A DNA stretch of 39,145 nucleotides, from contig JANBTH010000078.1 in NCBI GenBank assembly GCA_027578815.1, positions 1 to 39,145 of the forward strand, read 5' to 3'. The notes under the pieces are model-generated. The model did no database searches and was not told the DNA's origin. It saw only the letters and a list, made by a program, of their open reading frames with translations. Of this stretch, positions 11,974 through 23,800 are shown piece after piece; position 1 is the first letter of the stretch; each line of letters starts with the position of its first letter. Made by a program: the position numbers and the translations under genes. This DNA is from Coemansia sp. RSA 1804 (lineage: Eukaryota; Kickxellomycota; Kickxellomycetes; Kickxellales; Kickxellaceae).

Positions 11974-12172
11974 CCCGACTTATCGACAGCCTATATTTCT
12001 GTTGTATTTAAATGTTTAAACGTATAATATTTGTAGAGCATCATAATCTGCAAAATGCTTTTTAGCCATGATAGACATGTGCAAATGTATATTGTCCACC
12101 CAATATAAAGCTATATTTTAATCTACGCAAACCGACTATGCTAAAGAACAAGCTGGATCCTACAGAAAACAT
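11974..12172. other. Convergent 3' junction
   Basis: Only 199 nt separate the stop codons of haspin (plus) and the PH-domain gene (minus), so the two 3' UTRs probably overlap. The sequence is AT-rich with AATATAAAG-like poly(A) signals readable on the plus strand. Confidence 0.5.
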
Positions 12173-14786
12173 TCAATGCATGAAGGCCTGAGCTGGTGCC
12201 GACTCCCTGCCAATCCCTCTATACGTATGGCTGATTTTTTTTAGCAAAGCGGTACGGCTCTTTTCAGCTTCATATGCCTGGTCAATCAGCAAAGTGTTTC
12301 CATCGCCAAGATACTGCGCGCTCGTGGTTGTGCCATCCCTTATCAGTTGCGATGTATTGAAATTCTGGTACGCTCCCTTTGTGTACGATACCTTTTCCTT
12401 ATGCCTGTTCGGCAACACGCCAATCGCCCTGGCCTGATTGAGCTGCTGAAGAAGCGAAGGCACGTTGGAGGACATTTCATTGCGCTTTTTCGCCAGTGTC
12501 TGCATGTCAGCATATATATTCTGCTGGTTGCCCAGGTACGCGTAGTTGTTGTGTGCACCCCATTCTCCGCCAGGCATCTGCTGAGACACATAGTACTGGT
12601 GCTGCTGTTGCTGATACTGGTGCTGACCGTGCGGCTGGTATTGATACTGCTGCATGTTTTGCGGGAGCGGAGGTACCGGGGGAATGCCACTGGCAGCGTC
12701 CATTCCCTTGGATCTGGACAACGTTGCACTGACTCGCTTTGCCATCAAACGACGGCGATGCTCGGCCTGGCCAAAAGAAGAGGCTCTCTTTTTGGTAGAA
12801 CCAGCGTTGGCGTTGGCGCTGGCGCCTGCTGCGGTAGAGTTTGTCACTGGCGACAGGACATATATCGACCCCTCGTAGACAGGTTCGGTCTTTGCGTGTA
12901 TTGATGAGCGTGCGCTGCGACCAACATTGCTCTGCCAGGACTCGGTGCTTGCGTTTGAATTGTCCGATTTACCACCAGCAGATGCTGACCGTCCGTGTTT
13001 GACAAATGCGGCTCCAGGCTGTCTCTTTTTGTTAGAGGGCTGTGCTTTTACGGATGGGCGCCCGTTCTGACCATTTGAAGAAGCTGTATTGGGCGCATTC
13101 GGTGGTGCATATTGGATGGGGAGCTGTTCATTGTTGCTGCCATATATGTAGTGTTGTTGCTGCTGTTGCTGCTGTTGCTGCTGTTGCTGCTGTCGCCATA
13201 AGTGGGCTTGTTCGTAGGACATTGCCTGGTTATCAGGGTATCCTGTATTTGCGGCTAAAAGATTCTGCATGTACCCACCTTCGTCGGCCATTGCGTTCAT
13301 ATACGAGGCTGGTCTAAGACCCACGCTTGAGACTGGACGCATTCCCGTCTGATTCTGTGAGTACACACCTTGTGGATATGGCGATTGCATAGCACTAGAA
13401 AAGCGTGGGGTTTGGCTTTGCACCCACTGCTTTGTGTAGCTGTCCGATCCACCATATGCATTGTTTTCGTGTCCGGTCCATCCTTTTTGCGGCATGTGGT
13501 GAGGTGGTTGCGCCAACAAATCTGGCCCATGTGTGGTAGGACAGAGACTTTGGCGCTTGAATTCATGGTATTGTTGCTGCTGCTCGACATTGAGACGCTG
13601 TATATTCAGCTGCTGTTTTTGATGCTCCAGCTGCTGACTGAGCAGCGCTAGTCGCTTTGCCTCCTGCACTCGGCGCTTGTCTTCTAGTTGCATGGCCAAA
13701 GGAATATCCTGCCTTGTCTGCATAATGTCTCCAATGCGCACATCGTCGACACCTTCGTGATCTAGCATCTGGGCCTGTTGCAGCAGCTTTTTTTGCTCGT
13801 CAGCAGCTCTCAGCCGCTCGCGGATGGTGTTGAACTCTCCAAAGGCACCAGAACTACCAGCATGTGCGCCTACTTTGCTTGAGGAATTGTCGGTGTCCTT
13901 GTTTGGAGCAGTGTTTGATCCACTCACCGGCAACTGGTGACCAGTTGTGCTTTTAAAAGAGGAGTTGTTAGCACCAGTACCCGAATTAATGGATGCGTTA
14001 CCGCTCACAATTGAGCCATTGAGTCTGAGACGAATCGATTTGAGAGGTAGGACCTTTGATTCACTCTTCACACGACGCATACGACGGACTGCTGGCTTAC
14101 GCTCAGATTCCTTTTGGATAAGGTCTTTTGCAAACTGACCACGCACCACCTTGCGTACTCCAGTGTCCTTGAGCTCATTGGACTCGTATTGCACGATAGT
14201 TGCTGGCCGATCCAAATTGTGGACACCGCCAGGAAGATTGGCCCTCGATCCCCAGGCATGGGCAGCTGCTCCTTTGTTGTTGCGTAGTCCGGATGGAAGC
14301 AAAGTACGCGATGCATTCAGAGAGTCGCTGTATTTTGCAAGTAGCGACATTTGTATACCGTTGGGACCAACAGGTTTTTGCTTTTCCTGCTGAGCGCTTA
14401 CGCCAAGACCACCATAAATTGTCATCACGCTTCTACGCGCGGCCATACGGACCTGGTTATCTATCCGAGAACGACCAGGAGAGTTCAGTAGCCTTGATAC
14501 CCGATTATCCTCTATAGCACCTTCATGGCCTGCATCTTCAGTCTGTCCACCATTGTCGTTTGATGTGCTATGGTCTGAATTCTGTGCATTCTGACGTGAA
14601 AGTTCATGAGAAGAAGAATTGCTGTTCTGTTGCTGCTTAAGCACCAAGCTAGTGTTGTCAACAGTAGTAGATAGTATGCTGCCTAGACAGATATCGTCGA
14701 ACAATGAGCCTGCAAAATCTGCAACTGATGTATTGATAAGCAGCATTGACCCGTTAGCATCAGAATCTTTCTTTGAAGTATAGGTC

Positions 14787-14828
<42 letters not shown>

Positions 14829-16216
14829 GGGGGCTGTGGGAGTTGCTGTTTTTGCTGTGTTACAGAATGTAAAGTGTTTGTAGTCTTGCTACCCCGATTG
14901 ACCGTGCTCGGGATTTCTGGAGCATCAAGACGGCCATCAAAGTTTGAAATAGACGGAAGCTGTTCCACACATGAGTTGGTCTGTCTGTGCTTTGCTTCTG
15001 TTGAAAGGTATGGCATTTCCGTTGCACTTGAGTCCAAATTAAGGCGAGAGAAGGAAATGTCAGCATCAAGAGCAGCATGCTTGCTTTCAGGAGAATCCGC
15101 GATTGCTGGATGGAGCAACGTGTCAAACATACCATTAAACGTGAGATCGTTTACAGCAGTTGAAGTTTCAACAACAGAATGCAATGTTTGGCGGGTTTTG
15201 TTTAGTTCTTTTGGGATAGATGGGTTGACCGCCAGCTTTGATCGATATAGCTCACCGGTCCTTGAGGCAAGCACAGCCAGTGGTAACTCGCCTGATGATC
15301 TCGATCCATCAATCTGGCTGTTATCGTCATCAAACAGCGCATCGACATCGAAACTGCCAATATCGCGGGCAATGTGGACAACGCTCTGGTCAAGATCGTG
15401 GTTGGTATTGCCGTGTGAAACGACATGGCTCGTTGCAGGCTTGGTAGAAGTGCTTTCTGGAAGAAACCCAGAAGTTGCCATCTCGTTTCCAAAGTTCTGC
15501 AGACTTGATGTGGATGGAAGCCAGCCCATGGGATTTTCCCTCTTGGCAACATCCTCGTCAACTACGCTTTCTTTGATTGTGTAAACCTCAGCATGAGATA
15601 ACTTTTCCAAATCTGTACTTGACCGAGCCAAGGAGGTGCCAGCAAAGCCGGCTGGAAGATCTAGATCAGCAATGCGTGGAGGAGAGGCCCTTGAAGTGGA
15701 TGTATGCGCAGGCAATGATAGTGTAGCAGTCTCATTTGGATATGCCGAACCCTCATCTACGGTTTCAACCGTCACATCATGATCTGGATATTCAGCAGCA
15801 TAACCCGCGACTGCTGCAGCTGCAACGGCGGATCGGATAGCAGTAAGCCAGATCCCGCGATCATTAGAGGATTGAGCACGGAGCACAAGCGTAGAAGAAT
15901 CAAGCAAAGTTATAACGATGTCGCGCTGTCCTTGGCCCACCACCTGGGATAGCTGATGAAGCGCAATCCGCTGCTTCTGTTTGAAACCGGGAATCTTCTC
16001 AATGTCAATGTCAGCGGCATCTCCAATCAAGTAGCTGGTGGATGGAATAGTGGATGAAGCAGTGGAATCTGGACAAGCACTGTGCTGGTCCGACAACAGC
16101 TGAATCAGGCCCTGATCATAAAGAACAAACAGAGTCCTTTTCCAGCTGTAGAAGCGGCCTTTCTTTTGCAAAAAGCCAACAACACATTCAGACGAGGAGC
16201 TGTGACTCGCAGGCAT
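12173..16216 (-). CDS. Large PH-domain protein with two polyglutamine tracts, function unknown
   Basis: A single 1347-residue frame without introns. Residues about 10-135 resemble a pleckstrin-homology domain: GFLQKKGRFYSWKRTLFVLY at the start, IALHQLSQVVG and ITLLDSSTLVLRA strands, and a closing helix with the invariant Trp (DRGIWLTAIRSAV). This suggests phosphoinositide or protein binding at a membrane. The remainder is Ser/Asn/Gln-rich and probably disordered. It carries polyQ tract 1 (14 Gln, about 463-477), a charged Gln-rich coiled coil (about 840-890) and polyQ tract 2 (13 Gln, about 1008-1021). A better ordered C-terminal block (about 1250-1347) contains LLQQLNQARAIGVLPNRHK and SQLIRDGTTTSAQYLG. 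It may be a signalling or polarity scaffold, but that is inference. It is not recognised as a named family. Confidence 0.8.
13154..13192 (-). repeat. Mixed CAG/CAA repeat coding polyglutamine
   Basis: Thirteen glutamine codons with a regular CAG-CAG-CAA periodicity. The interruptions contrast with the pure CAA tract in the same gene, so this tract should be more stable. Confidence 0.95.
14786..14827 (-). repeat. Pure CAA trinucleotide repeat coding polyglutamine
   Basis: Thirteen uninterrupted CAA codons plus one CAG encode 14 glutamines in the PH-domain protein. A pure tract of this length is expected to vary in length between strains. Confidence 0.95.
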
Positions 16217-17223
16217 GGCTGTTTGCCCAGTGTTTCCAATCCCAGATGAAGATCAACAAGTGCAATGCAGGAAATGCCTAGAGACGAGTGGTAAACAGAA
16301 ATGACAGATATTTGGTGCTATTAGTTACTGTAGTTGCGAATTGCCTGGGAATATGTTGTATTCCCAAAAAGAAAAGAAAACTTACGTTAATATTAGTGCG
16401 AGTGAAATGAGTATTAATAGTACGAGAGCAAGAAAAAGCAATATAGCTGACGGTAGAGGAACATGCAAATAGAATGTGTTTTGTTTCAGCAAAAAGCCAG
16501 GGGAGAGAAGAAAAAAGGGACAGAATTAGCGCAAACATTGAGCAGGCTGTTTTGCATATAAAGCAAAGCCAGGTAAGACTTGTTATGAAAACAGGCAAAA
16601 TAGACACCACGAGGCAGTATAGGACGATTCTAATGAGAGAAAAGGGCGCAAGCATGCGGCTTGTATATTAAAATCATTTGGAATTTAACCATTCATTTCG
16701 CCATCCAAGCGATATTTCTTTCTTTACTTCCGACATCCTCTTCTCTGCATCTCTCTCCCCGCAAAGATAAACATTTGGCGTGCGCGCCGCGAATGCTGGT
16801 TGATATAGGGACATTGTCCAGCAACAACAGCATACAGCACTATCATTTCTGCATTATCCCCGCACCACTAAATATTAATGCAAAATAGAAGCCATTTGCA
16901 TCTTTTTTCTATTCTGTCGTTCTATTCAGGCTTTTTGTTAAAAATATGTGGGGTTTTGTTTAACTTCAGCATGGCGTGTTGTTGAAGTGGGAACAAGAAA
17001 AACCCGTGTTCCTGTCGCAATATCGCGTATGTATGTTTCAGATGTGCAATCTTGTAGTTTAGGCCCCAACATGGTGAGTAGAATAAAATTGAGCGAAATG
17101 GAATGAAAAGAAAAAACAACTAGCTGGATACTGCTAAAAAGCAATTTCAAAAACGAGAAAAATTAAAGGCTTAGAAAAACAGCGGCAGCTAAGACAGCTG
17201 TGCCATTGCCAAATCTCGGGCGA
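16217..17223. other. Spacer upstream of the PH-domain gene
   Basis: About 1 kb between two minus-strand genes. It holds the promoter of the PH-domain gene on its left side and the 3' end of the GH20-like gene on its right. No frame with recognisable protein features was found on either strand. Confidence 0.6.
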
Positions 17224-18894
17224 CTATTGAGCAGATGGGTGCATGCAAGCTTCGGGATGGCGCACGCACCACAGCGGCTGGAGCGGTGTAGCCATGATTC
17301 CCCGGGTCACCATGCGGAACCTATGGTCGGTCAGACGCGGCGCAACCTTGGCGGCGTCTCTGGTAGTATTAGTAGATGAGTCGATGCTTCCTGACCACAT
17401 AATCTCAGCAAAGGCAGAGGCGCGCGGCCATAGATAGCGATCGATTGTGGTTTCATCGGACTGCGCTGACCACAGTGCAACTTCGCCACCAATGACCAGG
17501 CTTTGCTTCTCTGGGTCTGTGATGTTGGCAAGCGGATTGTAGTTGTAGATCTGCTGCCAGCCCTTGTAAGGATCGCACCACGATGCTCCCTCAAAGTTGG
17601 ACAGCCACGAGCCGTGTCCACAGTCAAGGTAGTACTTGTTCCACGGCGATGCAACGACACGGAAGCCCTTGTCGACCAGCTTGCCGACAGAGTCCTCGTT
17701 AACCCAGGCCTGAAGAATCGTTGTGTTTTTAGCCGTGAAGTTGTAGTTGAGTACCGCCTCCTCCCACATGAACGGAATCTTGCCCATTTCGTTCAGCTTG
17801 CCAGTCATCTGCGTGTACCAGCCGGCTACAAGCGACTCGATACTCTCGCCTGGATGGTCGCGCACGTAGAGCTCCACGACGGGGTCTTCCTTCCAGCAGT
17901 CCAAGTTGAGCGAGCCACCGCCGAGATGGAATCCCAGATCGGCAAACAGACGGCTGTACTCGGTGATAACGTCAAAGGCAAAGGACACCGCGCGAGGGTC
18001 GGCGATGTTGAGCTGACCGCTTGGCGGTTCGGCAGTGAACTTGTCCCAGTTGGGCTGCTTGTTCAGGCAGCTCATGATCTCCGGATGCGCCTCGCCAACG
18101 ACAAACGTGTGGCCGGGCGTGTCAAACTCGGGCATGATGCGGATAGCTCTGTTCTTTGCGTAGTTGATAATCTTCTTCACATCCTCGTACGAGTACCGCA
18201 TCTCGTTCGAGTACGCGCCCTTCTCGGTCAGCTCGGGATGCACCTTGGACTCGATTGGCCACGAAAAGGCGTCCGTCACATGCCAATGCAGAACATTGAG
18301 CTTGTTGTAGGCCATCGCGTCGAGCGTGCGCAGAATTGAGTCGATGTTGTAAAAGTTGCGCGACGTGTCAAGCAGGATACCACGGTGGGCGAACTTGGGC
18401 GAATCCTTGATCTTGATCGGGGCGTTCTTGACGATCTTCCTCCCGGTGTTGGCGGACACAAGCTGCGTGAATGTCTCGAGGCCACGGACTGCGCCAAACG
18501 GCGTTGCTGCGTTGATAACGGCCTTTCCCTCGATTGGCACGTCGAGCGTGTACGACTCGTCTGTTGTGATGTCGTACACGTCCAGAGCGCTTTGGACGTT
18601 GACTTCCAGTGCATAGAGGTAGCCGGACGTCTTTAGCGCTCCTTCGTTAAAGTCATAGGGCGACTCGTAGTACTCGTGCTCCAAAAGATACTGGTAGCGC
18701 TCAATTGAGGCGTTGATGACCGAGCTGGATGTCACGTTGGACTTTATCATAAAGTCGCTGCGCTTGATCTCCACCGCGATTCTGCCCTCATCGTATAGAG
18801 CAGGCAATGGCCACAGCGCGTATACTTTTTGAGCTGAGAAGCCCACAAGCAGAACGGCTGACGGTAGTACTGCTGCAAAGTGCGACAGCCACAT
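17224..18894 (-). CDS. GH20 beta-N-acetylhexosaminidase homologue lacking the catalytic Asp-Glu pair
   Basis: A 556-residue, intronless, intact frame with an N-terminal hydrophobic signal sequence (about 1-27, cleavage likely before LWPLP), so it is predicted to be secreted or lysosomal/vacuolar. The domain order is that of fungal hexosaminidases: an N-terminal GH20b domain, then a TIM barrel with HRGILLDTSRNFY, VLHWHVTDAFSWP, PEFDTPGHT, YYLDCGHGSWLSNF, SWCDPYKGW and GGEVALWSAQSDE. The essential dyad motif, normally HLGGDEVN, reads HLGGGSLN: Gly327 (17916-17914) and Ser328 (17913-17911) replace Asp and the proton donor Glu. Other substrate-pocket residues (the Arg in HRG, the tryptophans, YLD, the Glu in GGEV) remain. 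GH20 enzymes need this dyad for substrate-assisted catalysis, so hydrolase activity should be lost, leaving perhaps a chitooligosaccharide-binding or regulatory role. The frame and the rest of the fold are undamaged, which argues against simple decay. Confidence 0.93.
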   Translation of the reverse strand: MWLSHFAAVLPSAVLLVGFSAQKVYALWPLPALYDEGRIAVEIKRSDFMIKSNVTSSSVINASIERYQYLLEHEYYESPYDFNEGALKTSGYLYALEVNVQSALDVYDITTDESYTLDVPIEGKAVINAATPFGAVRGLETFTQLVSANTGRKIVKNAPIKIKDSPKFAHRGILLDTSRNFYNIDSILRTLDAMAYNKLNVLHWHVTDAFSWPIESKVHPELTEKGAYSNEMRYSYEDVKKIINYAKNRAIRIMPEFDTPGHTFVVGEAHPEIMSCLNKQPNWDKFTAEPPSGQLNIADPRAVSFAFDVITEYSRLFADLGFHLGGGSLNLDCWKEDPVVELYVRDHPGESIESLVAGWYTQMTGKLNEMGKIPFMWEEAVLNYNFTAKNTTILQAWVNEDSVGKLVDKGFRVVASPWNKYYLDCGHGSWLSNFEGASWCDPYKGWQQIYNYNPLANITDPEKQSLVIGGEVALWSAQSDETTIDRYLWPRASAFAEIMWSGSIDSSTNTTRDAAKVAPRLTDHRFRMVTRGIMATPLQPLWCVRHPEACMHPSAQ

Positions 18895-20806
18895 CGATTC
18901 GTACTATTATTATTATTTTACTTGGCGCGAGAGGAGGATGGAAACAAGAATACTAGTATTGTCAGATATGCGCTAATAGATGTATGAGTCAACGCACTAT
19001 TAACGACGAGTGGTTATTATGAACACAATTAGGTAATAAAACAGATACAGAGAACCTGGAAAATAGAAATGTCAACCGCGTCTGCTGGGCAAACAACGGA
19101 TACGATCATTGCTAATATCTTGAACCTGGAAATGTTCAGAAAAACACATTCTCTGCCTTGCTTGTTTGTTGCACCATATTTGCTAGCAATACGGAATGGT
19201 GGAGTAGGAACATTCTTATCCCCCTTTTCTGCTGCTTTCTCCCCCACACATTAAGCTAAAGTGCATTCTTTTGAGCGTTAAAGGTACATACCTTTGTTAA
19301 TGCATTGTTATTACAATAACTGGTCGGATATCAGGTATTGGTCTACGCTGTATTTCACTGGATCCTTTTCAAGTCGCGCGCGTCTATTGTATTTCTTTCC
19401 GCTTTTTGTTGTAGAAATGTTTTAGCGATGCAGCGGATCGGGAAACCTGCCCAGCTTCTTCCATTTTCTCTGTTTTCTTCAAAATTCCATGATACTTTAA
19501 GATTCTTCGCATAAATGGGGACGTGCGATATAATCTTCGCAAGGGACAAAAAAGGGTGCTTTCTCTTCCCCCGCATTGCAAAAACGTAAACAACACAAAA
19601 TTATGTACTGGAAATGCTGTCAATTTACAGTTCTTATCTATTTTGTCTGCACTGACACTACCACAGTGAGGTCATCAGTTGCATCACTAGCCTTTTCTGC
19701 AATCTGCTAATATTGCAGCCTGGCTGGAAATGGTTGATTTAGCTCTGTTGCTCGTGTTCCAAATGGTGGTATTCCATTGTCGGCTGCACAAACCGTTAAT
19801 TCTTAACTCGCACAAAAATGTGTTTACTGCTTTTCAATCACTATTGCAGCGCCAGCAAGGATTGACGAGATCTTTTCAGTCTGCCAGAATAGTCGGTCTC
19901 TTTTCTTTCTCATGCGTATCTGCAGGCTTGCTGCCCCTTTTTTTGAACTTTGTTGGCATTGGTACTCGTCGAGTCTCGTTCTTTTTGCACGACATCTCCA
20001 AAGCAGCGCCAAACACGGACTTTGGTTGTTGTTGTTGATGATGCAAAAATGAAAATAAATAAAAAGGCGCTGTGCTCCCACGAAAGCTCTGCTCACAGTT
20101 GCGGGCTGATGCTGCAGTTGATAAATATCGTCCAGAAAATCCCTAAGCATCAGTGATCCTCCCCTAAAACAGCACCTAATAGCTGGGACTTTTTCCAAAA
20201 ACTTAAAGACGCGCGCCAAAATACCAAAAAAATGAAAACAAGCACCTGTGCTTGCCACTTTCACCTTTCTTTCCTTTTACTCTGGGTTTCTTGTTTACTT
20301 TTTCTTACTATCGCTCCAAAACTCTTCTCTTGTTACGGTTGTGCATCTCCAATTCCACTACTCTTTTTTTTTCCTTCTTTTTCACCTTTTCTTTTTGTCT
20401 TGTTCGCTTCTTCCTTTTAGCTGGCCTTATTTCCTCTCTCTCAATACCCTGCAAACGTGTTATTCTCTCCACGCGAATTTCTAAAAGTGTCTGCTATCAC
20501 GGGCGCGGATATCACTGCTGTATAAACAGGCTTTACTGGCTAGCGAGATATTGTGAGCAAGAACACACACGTAAATCCAAGGCGACTTGAGCTAGTTGGA
20601 TAGCGTTTACGGGTTTGGCAAGAGCGAGGAGACAAATTTGCAAAGCATCTCTTGGAAGAACAACACTCGGGTGTGCTGATACTTTTATTATAACACAAAT
20701 AAGGCATACAACCTCTTTTGGCGAACGCTGTTATAAGCACACCACGAGCTCTGGGTAATCCCACCCATCTTATCACAAACAGCGCTTCCTCCACCTTTTT
20801 TTCTCT
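18895..20806. other. Long divergent spacer
   Basis: A 1.9 kb region between the GH20-like gene (minus) and the MIT gene (plus), containing both promoters. A strongly pyrimidine-rich stretch at about 20255-20420 on the plus strand is typical of fungal leaders or core promoters and could include a 5' UTR intron end (CCTTTTAG at 20413-20420). Several short frames exist, such as one at 19069-19254, but none has recognisable protein features. Confidence 0.5.
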
Positions 20807-23800
20807 ATGAACCCATCGTCTGAAAGTGTCTCGAACACGAGCGGCGAGCACGCTGTAGAGAATTCGTCGGAACCTGGTCTGAATGTATTGCAGCCAGTGG
20901 AGACAACGGAATCACTGTCCGATTCAGTGACTCTAAAGTCCGCTGAAGGTAACAGCGGTGGAACTAATTCAGGAAACAACAGTCGCTCTTTCCGTTTCCT
21001 TTTGACACTAGCACTGCGCAAAGCGCAAACTGCTGTTACTCTGGATAACGGTAGCCATGTGGAGGAAGCAATTAGGACATACAGAGAGGCCATCAGCATG
21101 CTTGGTCTTGTGCTGAACCGAACAAACGAAGAGGACGGTCGCCAACGGCTTTTGCACTTTGTAAGTATTACATTGCGTTCATACAGCTGCTTATTCCATA
21201 ACATCTATTATTCTCTATTGATGCCTGGCTGGCTGAGAAATTGGAAGAAGGGGGGAAAAGATAAAAGGAACAATGATTTTTCATCTGGCCAGCGTTGGCC
21301 AGAAGCATGCATTTCTTCCTTTTGTATGAAGAAAACCCTTATTATCGGAACAACCAGCGATTTATTTATTTTTTGCGAATAAGCGGCGGCGGCAGCAACA
21401 AGACCAAATAATGTAATGATGTAGAACATGGGACAAGGAAGACGCGCCTGCGCACCAAAGAGGCTTGTATAGACCCCCTCCTTTCTTTCTCCATCCCAAT
21501 TTCGGGTAAAGAACTCCCCAGAGGTATAAAGGCACGCCCACCACGCACAGCATCCACTGCACGCGTATAGGCAGCCCCTTATACAATCTTGTCTATATTG
21601 CACTACAATGTTCCGCAGGGACAAAGGCTCGGTGCTAGCATTTGCCTTCAATCACAAGTCTGGCATTTATTCTGTCGACAATAATGTGCCGAGCCTGCTC
21701 TCGCTATTTGACAAGCCAAACGAAACCAAAACTAATTCGTACGTATTTGCATTCTGTTAATTGTATAGCGGCAAACCTATTCGGATCGTGTTGCGGTTCT
21801 TTCATCTGCAAGACCTCTAATTGGACAGCCTGCTACAAATGCAAATGCTAAAAGTAGTCAGAAACAGCAACAGCAGCAGCAAGATACGCGCGAGAATTTG
21901 TCGACAGAACATCAAAAGCCAAAACAGCAGGATCAGCAGCACCAAGAAAAACAGCATCCGGATGGTTTTAGCGGTCAGATAAACAATGCGCCCATTATAG
22001 CCGATAAATCACCCGATAATGGCGACAGCAAAGTGAAGGTTAGCGTTGACTTGCAGCCAGAAAGCTCATTTATCGACTCCACTTCCCAGAAAGGGCTTGC
22101 AAAAAGAGACTTTTCTGATGAAACAGGCAATACAACAAGTAATATTTCTCATGAGGATACAGACACGCTGTTCAAAGCAGAGGCTGGTGTTGCAAGCCTA
22201 TCGCCAGAACAGCAGAGCCCTTTAAAGAGCAGCAGCGAGAATACCACCTTTATTTCAGCTTCATCAGAGCAGTCGACTGCTTCGCAAACTCCAATTGCTG
22301 TATCGCCTACCATTTTAAACAAACCACTTCCACTTTTGTCTGTATCTGAGGAGCCAGAACATTCGTCTAATCGCGACAGCACGTCTTCGGCCCAGAGCAT
22401 GTATTCTGCTAACCATTCGAATGGTGATGCCCTCAAGGATGGTGGTTCTTTGGAGCGAAAGGGCGAGGGTGGGGTTAGCAAACCGGTTAAAGATGAGTCT
22501 AATGCCGGACAGCCAGCTGCACCAGTAGTAGCAATAGTCGCGACCACAAGCATGGAATCAAACGGAACAGATGATGCGCGTTCTCTAAAGGAGCTGAGGA
22601 TTAAAAAGAAAGAGCGGGACAGCGAAAAGGCTAATCGGCGACAGAGCGTTAAAAACCAGCGCAGCTTGCCTGCGATGTTTGGTATTGGCGTAAAGACGAA
22701 GAGCGACAAGCCAACTCCCCCGGTGCCCCAGCTCCCAATTGCAGAGACCACTACACCGACGCTTGGAAGACGTATTTTTGGTGCACTGCGAAGCAACTCG
22801 AGCAGCAACGATCTTCCAGCAAGCAAGATTCCAAGCATCTCTGCCTCGTCCGTAACCATTGGTGCGGCAGCATCAAATGCCATCAAATCTGAAGCTGGAC
22901 CATTTCCCGATATGTCGAACTTCTCTGAAAGCGAAGGAGAACCACAGTCTGATACTCCCAAAGTCGAGCATATCAGCTCTGCTACAGGGTTAAAGATTAA
23001 CCAATCTATAGTAAATGGCGGCAATGAGAAGACGGCTGCACCATTGGGTGACAGCGAGGTTCTACGCGAGGCAGACGAGGACCCAGTTCCGAGCAGCATT
23101 CCACCACCTACGCCTGCCAAGGACACGCCTCCCGTTTTACCGTTCAAACTTCCTTTGCAACAGACACTTACCAAGGAACAGAAAAGACAGAGCAACGCAG
23201 CTCACCGTCTGGCTGGTTTGTTCCGGCGCAAACCGTCTATCCCTGACATTCCGTCGCCAGCACTACCACCAAAGTCCAGCATCGAGTCCAACAAACCCTT
23301 ATATGGAATTCTACAGCCTCCTTCTCAGCTGCACACAATTCCTAAAGACCGCCGTCTTTCTGCGTCGACATCAACCCCAAATCTTATTGAGACTGCTTCT
23401 GCTGCCGCTAACAATGATCAGTCATCACTTGCGGTGTATGCAGCAACAGAAAGGGGCGACATTCCACCCATGCCTGCACCGCCATCTCTTCGCCCAAGCT
23501 TTTCAAGCACAGTGCCCGTTACCACTTATGCAGATGGCAGACAAAGTGCCGAAGAAGGCGAGTACGAAAGCAAAGAAGACGAAGGCCAGGAAGCCCTTGG
23601 CTTCTCTGGTCGGCAGATGCGCTCGGACTCTGGCGCGTCATCCGTTGCAAACCTATCTACAACGTCGCGCACAGAAGAACTTCGTCACAAGAAGCAGCAT
23701 TCGCAAACAATCCGTCCGTCCCTGCGCATAGCGACAAAGTCCGCGATGGATGTTTTGTCTTTTGTTCCCGAGTCAAGCCCTGCGCCTGGAGCACCGCTGT

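Noticed and set aside
17503..18339. 278-codon plus-strand frame
   Set aside because: Antisense to the GC-rich GH20-like gene. Such shadows are expected from strong codon bias, and the GH20 motifs on the other strand are unmistakable.
19355..19576. 73-codon minus-strand basic frame
   Set aside because: Length expected by chance in a 1.9 kb spacer and no family resemblance.
21608..21737. Exon-like piece MFRRDKGSVLAF inside the MIT intron, first taken as an exon
   Set aside because: Splicing exon 1 directly to 21769 restores MIT helix 3 in frame; including this piece would bring the next exon out of frame.
22149..23195. 348-codon minus-strand frame
   Set aside because: It lies wholly antisense to the low-complexity part of the MIT-domain gene, is Ser/Leu-rich without domains, and mirrors the Ser/Pro codons of the real frame.
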